Of a DNA stretch of 9,545 nt, positions 6,235-9,545 are shown piece after piece. Under the pieces are notes generated by a model that had not been told where the DNA came from, made no database searches, and saw only the letters and a list, made by a program, of their open reading frames with translations. Within the stretch, counting starts at the first letter, position 1. The number at the start of each line of letters is the position of its first letter. The DNA comes from an uncultured Clostridia bacterium (GTDB taxonomy: Bacteria > Bacillota > Clostridia > TANB77 > CAG-508), in the NCBI GenBank assembly GCA_934122085.1, contig CAKOVS010000021.1, positions 1 to 9,545 of the forward strand. The letters are read 5' to 3'. Made by a program: the position numbers and the translations under genes.

Positions 6235-6290
6235 CGTTTCACGAATCTTATACCTCGGTAGGACTTATTTTATTGCCTACTGTCTATGGC
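6205..6290 (-). promoter_or_regulatory. Ribosomal protein L10 leader (autoregulatory rplJL leader RNA)
   Basis: The rplA-rplJ gap carries the recognisable L10 leader core: GCCATAGACAGTAGG, a variable loop, then CCTACCGAGGTATAAG and CTCTATGCCTCG. Helix GTAGG/CCTAC pairs 6276-6280 with 6258-6262. CATAGA (6283-6288) can pair with TCTATG (6224-6229) to close the structure. Known biology of this family is that L10 in complex with L7/L12 binds the leader; in Bacillus this controls a downstream terminator. Here a strong hairpin shares the TCTATG segment, which fits transcription attenuation. The leader starts only about 10 bases after the rplA stop, so transcripts must enter from upstream or from a promoter within rplA. 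Confidence 0.88.
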
Positions 6291-6300
6291 ATTATATATA

Positions 6301-6984
6301 TTATTTTTGGTTAATGTAAAGTCCAGGTCCCATTGTTGTTGATACAGAAACACTTCTGATATATTGTCCTTTTGCAGCTGCTGGTTTTGCTTTAATAATA
6401 GCTCCCATTATAGCATCATAGTTTTCTGCTAATTTTTCAGCTCCAAATGAAACTTTTCCAAATCCTAAGTGAATTATGTTTGTTTTATCTAATCTATATT
6501 CAACTTTACCTGATTTGATTTCTTTGATTGCTTTTGTTACATCCATTGTAACTGTTCCTGATTTTGGATTTGGCATTAATCCTTTTGGTCCTAATACCTT
6601 TCCTAATCTTCCTACTACACCCATCATGTCTGGTGTTGCAACTACTACATCATAGTCGAACCAGTTTTCATTTTGAATCTTTGGAATTAATTCTTCAGCA
6701 CCTACGAAATCTGCTCCTGCTTTTTCAGCTTCTTCAGCTTTAGGTCCTTTAGCAAATACTAAAACTTTTTGTGTTTTACCTGTACCATTTGGAAGTACTA
6801 CTGTACCTCTTACTTGTTGATCAGCATGTTTTGAATCTACACCTAATTTAACATGTAATTCAACTGTTTGATCAAATTTTGTTTTTGGCATTTTTTCTAT
6901 AACATCTAATGCTTCTTTGATATCATATTCTTTGTTAGCTTCTACTAACTTAACGCTTTCAGCGTATCTTTTTGACATTTTCAT
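6301..6984 (-). CDS. rplA: 50S ribosomal protein L1
   Basis: Binds 23S rRNA at the L1 stalk, helps release deacylated tRNA from the E site, and in many bacteria represses its own operon. The 227 residues are near the usual 229-235. The family signature GVVGRLGKVLGPKGLMPNPK is at 122-141, with GTVTMDV after it. Other matches are FDQTVELHVKLGVD (37-50), VRGTVVLPNGTGK (58-70) and STTMGPGLYIN (215-225). The ATG at 6982-6984 is 6 bases after AGGAGG; a second in-frame ATG two codons later is less well placed. The gap to rplK is 63 bases, and I could not identify an L1-binding hairpin in it. Confidence 0.97.
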   Translation of the reverse strand: MKMSKRYAESVKLVEANKEYDIKEALDVIEKMPKTKFDQTVELHVKLGVDSKHADQQVRGTVVLPNGTGKTQKVLVFAKGPKAEEAEKAGADFVGAEELIPKIQNENWFDYDVVVATPDMMGVVGRLGKVLGPKGLMPNPKSGTVTMDVTKAIKEIKSGKVEYRLDKTNIIHLGFGKVSFGAEKLAENYDAIMGAIIKAKPAAAKGQYIRSVSVSTTMGPGLYINQK

Positions 6985-7047
6985 TTTAATCCTCCTTTGG
7001 TTTTAACGAATACCTTATGTACTCTCCCAATATTTTTATATTTTAAA

Positions 7048-7476
7048 CTAGTCTACAACAACTACTCCCATAGCTCTTGCTGTTCCAGCTACCATACTCA
7101 TAGCTGCTTCTACTGATGCAGCATTTAAGTCTGGCATTTTTTGTTCAGCTATAGCTTTTACTTGTTCCTTTGTTATTTTTGCAACCTTTTCTTTATTTGG
7201 TTTTCCAGAACCTTTTTCAATTTTTATAGCTTTTTTAATTAATACAGCAACTGGTGGAACTTTTGTTATAAATGAGAATGATTTATCTTTATATACTGTA
7301 ATAACTACTGGTATTATAAATCCTGCTTGGTTTGCTGTTCTATCATTAAATTCTTTTACGAATTGCATGATGTTTACACCACTACCTCCTAATGCTGGTC
7401 CAACTGGTGGAGCTGGAGTTGCCTTTGCTGCTTCTATTTGTAATTTTATTATATTTGAAATTTCTTTCTCTGCCAT
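7048..7476 (-). CDS. rplK: 50S ribosomal protein L11
   Basis: Binds the GTPase-associated region of 23S rRNA with L10 and L7/L12, and is the site where thiopeptide antibiotics act and where RelA activity is sensed. The 142 residues agree with the family (141-142). The N-terminal domain has KLQIEAAKATPAPPVGPALG (11-30). The RNA-binding C-terminal domain has KVAKITKEQVKAIAEQKMPD and ends with NAASVEAAMSMVAGTARAMG. The loop normally GQxGVNIM is GGSGVNIM (30-37), losing a usually invariant Gln. The ATG at 7474-7476 follows AAGGAGG by about 12 bases, somewhat long. The ribosome site begins just after the nusG stop. Confidence 0.97.
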   Translation of the reverse strand: MAEKEISNIIKLQIEAAKATPAPPVGPALGGSGVNIMQFVKEFNDRTANQAGFIIPVVITVYKDKSFSFITKVPPVAVLIKKAIKIEKGSGKPNKEKVAKITKEQVKAIAEQKMPDLNAASVEAAMSMVAGTARAMGVVVVD

Positions 7477-7494
7477 TTTTAATTTTCGCCTCCT

Positions 7495-8031
7495 TTAATC
7501 TACTCTTTCTATATGTGCAAAATCAACATCTACTGGAGTTTCTCTACCAAACATAGATATTAAGACTTTTGCTCTGTGTTTTTCTTTATCAATTGATTGA
7601 ACATTTCCTATATAATCTTTAAATGCTCCTTGAAGTATTTTTACTGAATCATTTACTTCATAGTCAACATTTATTGTAGATTCATCAAATCCCATTGCTC
7701 TAATTTCTTCATCAGTTAATGGAATTGGATCTGTTCCAGAACCAACAAATCCTGTTACTCCTCTTGTATTTCTTACTATGTACCAAGTTTCCTCAGTAAC
7801 AATCATTTTTACTAATACATATGCAGGAAATACTTTTCTTAGATTTGCTTTTTTCTTACCATCTTTTATTTCAATTTGTTCTTCCATTGGAACAACTATA
7901 TCAAAGAAGTAATCTTCTAGTTCTCTATTTTTTACAGTTTTTTCAAGGTCAGTTTTTACTTTGTTTTCATAACCTGAGTATGTATGAACTACATACCATC
8001 TTGGTTTCATATCATAATCTTTTTGAGACAT
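7495..8031 (-). CDS. nusG: Transcription termination/antitermination factor NusG
   Basis: Elongation factor that binds the RNA polymerase clamp and links it to ribosomes, Rho or pause sites. The 178 residues contain the NGN domain (about 11-118) with RWYVVHTYSGYENKV (11-25), VFPAYVLVKM (67-76) and TRGVTGFVGSG (89-99). The KOW domain follows (about 126-176) with VKILQGAFKDYIGNVQSID (130-148) and VLISMFGRETPVDVDF (156-171). The ATG at 8029-8031 follows AGGAGGTCAATT, which starts right after the secE stop. secE and nusG are 11 bases apart, the universal pairing. No unusual insertions are present. Confidence 0.98.
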   Translation of the reverse strand: MSQKDYDMKPRWYVVHTYSGYENKVKTDLEKTVKNRELEDYFFDIVVPMEEQIEIKDGKKKANLRKVFPAYVLVKMIVTEETWYIVRNTRGVTGFVGSGTDPIPLTDEEIRAMGFDESTINVDYEVNDSVKILQGAFKDYIGNVQSIDKEKHRAKVLISMFGRETPVDVDFAHIERVD

Positions 8032-8042
8032 AATTGACCTCC

Positions 8043-8438
8043 TTATTCTTCATTACCAGATTCACCATCTGTATTTTCTGTTGATGGTGTTTCATCAGAA
8101 TTTTCACTAGTATTTTCTTCTGTTGATGAAGTATTGTCAGTACTTTCTGTATTATTCTCAGTAGAATTATTATCAGTACTTTTTGTACTTTCAGTATTAT
8201 TATATTTTTCATTAACAATACTTTGTAATTTACTAATTCCATACTTGTTTCCTAAATCAAATACTGCATCTAAAGCAAATACTATAATTGCTGTAATTAT
8301 AACAATTGTTACAACTGCTGTTGTATTATTTATCAATTGTTTTGGTGTTGGCCAAATTACTCTTTTTAATTCTGCCTTAAAATCTTTAAAAAAATGTTTT
8401 TTGACTTTGTTGTCATTTTTATTTTCATTTTTAGCCAT
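8043..8438 (-). CDS. secE: Preprotein translocase subunit SecE with a long acidic C-terminal tail
   Basis: Small essential subunit that clamps SecY in the membrane channel. Of 131 residues, the first 65 or so are ordinary SecE. They comprise a charged N-terminus, the amphipathic helix FFKDFKAELKRVIWPTPKQL (16-35), and one membrane segment (about 39-60). The Pfam-like core WPTP is intact. From residue 80 to 131 comes a 52-residue tail made of 22 Ser/Thr, 11 Asn and 15 Asp/Glu with a single Lys. NTEST is repeated at 81-85 and 96-100. Most SecE proteins are 60-80 residues and end soon after the membrane helix. With normal topology the tail would lie outside the cell. The ATG at 8436-8438 follows AGGAGG. 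The gene sits between rpmG and nusG. Confidence 0.95.
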   Translation of the reverse strand: MAKNENKNDNKVKKHFFKDFKAELKRVIWPTPKQLINNTTAVVTIVIITAIIVFALDAVFDLGNKYGISKLQSIVNEKYNNTESTKSTDNNSTENNTESTDNTSSTEENTSENSDETPSTENTDGESGNEE

Positions 8439-8466
8439 TTTATTTCCTCCTTAAAATAGCTTTATA

Positions 8467-8631
8467 CTATTTTGTTTCTTTATGTGTTGTACGTTTTTTG
8501 CAGAATTTACAATATTTTACTAATTCTAATCTATCAGTATTATTTCTTTTATTTTTAGATGTCATATAATTTCTGTTTTTACATTCTGTACATTCTAATA
8601 TGATATTTTCTCTTGGTCCTTTAGCTGCCAT
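8467..8631 (-). CDS. rpmG: 50S ribosomal protein L33, zinc-binding form
   Basis: Small protein near the E site of the large subunit. The ATG at 8629-8631 follows GGAGGTG; the stop is TAG at 8467-8469. It has 54 residues. ILECTECKNRNYMTSKNKRN lies at 11-30. The end is KYCKFCKKRTTHKETK. Four cysteines (14, 17, 41, 44) form the zinc ribbon of the C+ type, so this copy would need zinc. The N-terminus MAAKGPREN is a few residues longer than the common 49-residue form. It is the first gene of the rpmG-secE-nusG-rplK-rplA unit. Confidence 0.96.
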   Translation of the reverse strand: MAAKGPRENIILECTECKNRNYMTSKNKRNNTDRLELVKYCKFCKKRTTHKETK

Positions 8632-8681
8632 TTAAATACACCTCCGACTTTTTTAACCTTTACTTTTTTAAACGATGTGAA

Positions 8682-8700
8682 CATATGTAAATTACATATG
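8682..8700 (-). repeat. 19-base perfect inverted repeat at the predicted transcript start of rpmG
   Basis: CATATGTAA at 8682-8690 is mirrored by TTACATATG at 8692-8700 around one central base. It starts 8 bases after the -10 element of the rpmG promoter. It could fold as a hairpin at the very 5' end of the mRNA or be a binding site for a dimeric regulator. No U tract follows, so it is unlikely to be a terminator of the flavin reductase gene. Confidence 0.65.
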
Positions 8701-8707
8701 CTTGGCT

Positions 8708-8736
8708 ATTTTATCACTTTTTCCTCTTTTTGTCAA
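8708..8736 (-). promoter_or_regulatory. Strong sigma-A promoter of the rpmG-secE-nusG-rplK-rplA unit
   Basis: TTGACA (8731-8736), exactly 17 bases, then TAAAAT (8708-8713) with an extended TGA before the -10. The -35 lies within the last codons of the flavin reductase gene (Ile-Asp-Lys), and its TGA stop (8714-8716) supplies the extended element. Start of transcription is expected near 8701, about 70 bases before the rpmG ATG. Confidence 0.85.
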
Positions 8737-9325
8737 TTGTTTTTCCTGATTTTTTTGCTGTTTTTTTCTTTTTTTGCACTGAAAAACCAAATCTTCCAAT
8801 TTTCTTTCCTAAAGAATAATAATTTCCATTTGAGTATGCTATTAAATCACATTTTGATATATCAAATGCTCCATTTTCATTTATATATTTTTCATCTGCA
8901 TTTATCCCCAATATTTCAGCTACAAACATGTGATGACTACCTAATTCTCTTATTTCTTTTACTTTACATTCAACAGATACTGGACTTTCTTTTATCATTG
9001 GACAATTAACAAAATTTGCCTTTTCTTTTGTTAATTTCATCTCTTTAAATTTATCTACTTTTGCCCCTGTTTTTACACCACACCAATCTGTTGCATATGC
9101 TAAGTCCTTTGTTGTTAAGTTAATAACAAATTCTCCGGTTTTCTTTATCATTTCATATGAGTGTCTTGTTGGTCTGACTGAAATATAACACATTGCTGGA
9201 TCAGTATTTATTATTCCAGTCCATGCAACAGTTATAATATTAGATTCTTCCATTGTACCACATGATACCATTACTGCTGGTAATGGATATATAAATGTTC
9301 CTGATTTCCATGTTACTTTTGACAT
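8714..9325 (-). CDS. Flavin reductase-like / FMN-binding split-barrel protein
   Basis: The 203 residues match the flavin reductase-like (DIM6/NTAB) family, cytoplasmic proteins that bind FMN and reduce flavin or act as an unknown oxidoreductase. Matching stretches are the N-terminal PLPAVMVSCGTMEESNIITV (14-33), WTGIINTDPAMCYISVRPTR (35-54), GEFVINL (64-70), TGAKVDKF (86-93), LGSHHMFVAEI (128-138) and YYSLGKKIGRFG (169-180). The last 20 or so residues are a Lys-rich tail (KKKKTAKKSGKTIDKKRKK). The DNA for the tail carries the -35 of the next promoter. The ATG at 9323-9325 follows AAGGAGA. It is probably a single-gene unit, and the substrate cannot be told from sequence. Confidence 0.88.
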   Translation of the reverse strand: MSKVTWKSGTFIYPLPAVMVSCGTMEESNIITVAWTGIINTDPAMCYISVRPTRHSYEMIKKTGEFVINLTTKDLAYATDWCGVKTGAKVDKFKEMKLTKEKANFVNCPMIKESPVSVECKVKEIRELGSHHMFVAEILGINADEKYINENGAFDISKCDLIAYSNGNYYSLGKKIGRFGFSVQKKKKTAKKSGKTIDKKRKK

Positions 9326-9362
9326 ATTTAATCTCCTTTTTTCTTAAAAATTTGGCAATTTT

Positions 9363-9391
9363 ATTTTATCACCATTTAAATTATTTTACAA
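9363..9391 (-). promoter_or_regulatory. Sigma-A promoter of the flavin reductase-like gene
   Basis: TTGTAA (9386-9391), 17 bases, TAAAAT (9363-9368) with TGA directly before the -10. Its start site near 9356 would give a leader of about 30 bases. The extended -10 is the same as at the rpmG promoter. Confidence 0.7.
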
Positions 9392-9398
9392 TATTTGA

Positions 9399-9427
9399 TT
9401 GACATTTATGACTTTTGAGAGTAAAAT
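9399..9427 (+). promoter_or_regulatory. Plus-strand sigma-A-like promoter pointing right
   Basis: TTGACA (9399-9404), 17 bases, TAAAAT (9422-9427). This is a consensus -35 with a one-mismatch -10. It is the only convincing plus-strand promoter I see. It points away from the flavin reductase gene, and no plus-strand gene starts inside the window downstream of it. Confidence 0.55.
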
Positions 9428-9463
9428 TTTTCAGTGTTGAGATTTATTAATATCAACAAAACT

Positions 9464-9492
9464 TTTATAGAGACTAACTATATGAATGTCAA
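9464..9492 (-). promoter_or_regulatory. Second, upstream minus-strand promoter facing the plus-strand one
   Basis: TTGACA (9487-9492), 17 bases, TATAAA (9464-9469). Transcripts would start near 9457 and run toward the flavin reductase gene, about 130 bases away. It may be a tandem promoter for that gene. Predicted start sites of this and the plus-strand promoter lie about 20-25 bases apart, and the two transcripts would collide. Confidence 0.55.
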
Positions 9493-9500
9493 TAGTTTTT
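9476..9500 (+). terminator. Possible short terminator for plus-strand transcript
   Basis: AACTAT (9476-9481) pairs with ATAGTT (9492-9497), and TGA (9483-9485) with TCA (9489-9491). The result is a 9-bp stem with one bulged A and a 3-base loop, followed by TTT. The U run is short and the stem weak, so this is uncertain. It overlaps the -35 of the facing minus-strand promoter. It lies about 65 bases after the predicted plus-strand start. Confidence 0.3.
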
Positions 9501-9545
9501 CCTAAAAAATTTAAAAAATTAGTACATTGAAAAAATGCATGACAA

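Noticed and set aside
8012..8242. Minus-strand open frame overlapping the secE tail and nusG start
   Set aside because: Out of frame with both genes and low in complexity; it is a by-product of the repetitive SecE tail codons.
8682..8700. Palindrome as terminator of the flavin reductase gene
   Set aside because: No U run follows on the minus strand and the strong rpmG promoter lies immediately upstream of it.
8677..9009. Plus-strand open frame rich in Phe and Leu
   Set aside because: Antisense to the flavin reductase gene, which has recognisable family motifs.
9533..9545. ATG near the right edge as start of a plus-strand gene
   Set aside because: No ribosome-binding site precedes it and only a few codons are visible.
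1..9545. CRISPR arrays, insertion sequences, tRNA or rRNA genes, phage remnants
   Set aside because: No regularly spaced repeats, transposase motifs, cloverleaf segments or rRNA-like stretches were seen. tRNA-Trp, often near secE, is absent here.

Overview
The window is a compact, very AT-rich stretch of a bacterial chromosome. All protein genes I can support lie on the minus strand, so the biological reading direction is from high to low coordinates. Gene order, strong AGGAGG ribosome-binding sites, TTG/GTG/ATG starts, sigma-A type promoters and an L10 leader with an attenuator point to a low-GC Bacillota. A Clostridia-like gut lineage is my best guess, based on the low GC and on a prepilin-like protein of a style common there. 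Standard stop codon use (TAA, TAG, TGA) fits the ordinary bacterial code.

From right to left: (1) 9326-9545 is a noncoding region with sigma-A-like promoters on both strands. (2) A flavin reductase-like gene (8714-9325) follows. (3) The rpmG-secE-nusG-rplK-rplA unit (6301-8631) is driven by a near-consensus promoter inside the 3' end of the flavin reductase gene. (4) An L10 leader with a terminator/attenuator (6201-6290) precedes rplJ-rplL (5198-6152), and a terminator follows rplL. (5) The pyrH-frr-uppS-cdsA-M50 protease-prepilin-like cluster (853-5032) ends at a terminator at 814-844. (6) The 5' part of aspS (737 to beyond position 1) has its own likely promoter.

The first half makes parts of the translation, transcription-elongation and secretion machinery: L33, SecE, NusG, L11, L1, L10 and L7/L12. 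The second half links UMP synthesis and ribosome recycling to envelope lipids. UppS makes the undecaprenyl carrier, CdsA makes CDP-diacylglycerol, and an intramembrane protease and a pilin-like protein follow.

Most of this is conserved core content. Departures from the usual arrangement are: rpoBC does not follow rplL; rpsB-tsf does not precede pyrH; dxr is absent between cdsA and the M50 protease; the M50 protease has no room for a PDZ domain; SecE has a 52-residue acidic low-complexity tail; AspRS carries an active-site segment that reminds me of alphaproteobacterial enzymes; and a promoter pair faces each other at the right edge with a possible small RNA. I see no CRISPR array, insertion sequence, phage gene, tRNA or rRNA. 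I did not find a convincing new multi-gene system. The most test-worthy items are the SecE tail, the PDZ-less protease with its neighbouring pilin-like gene, and the right-edge promoter pair.
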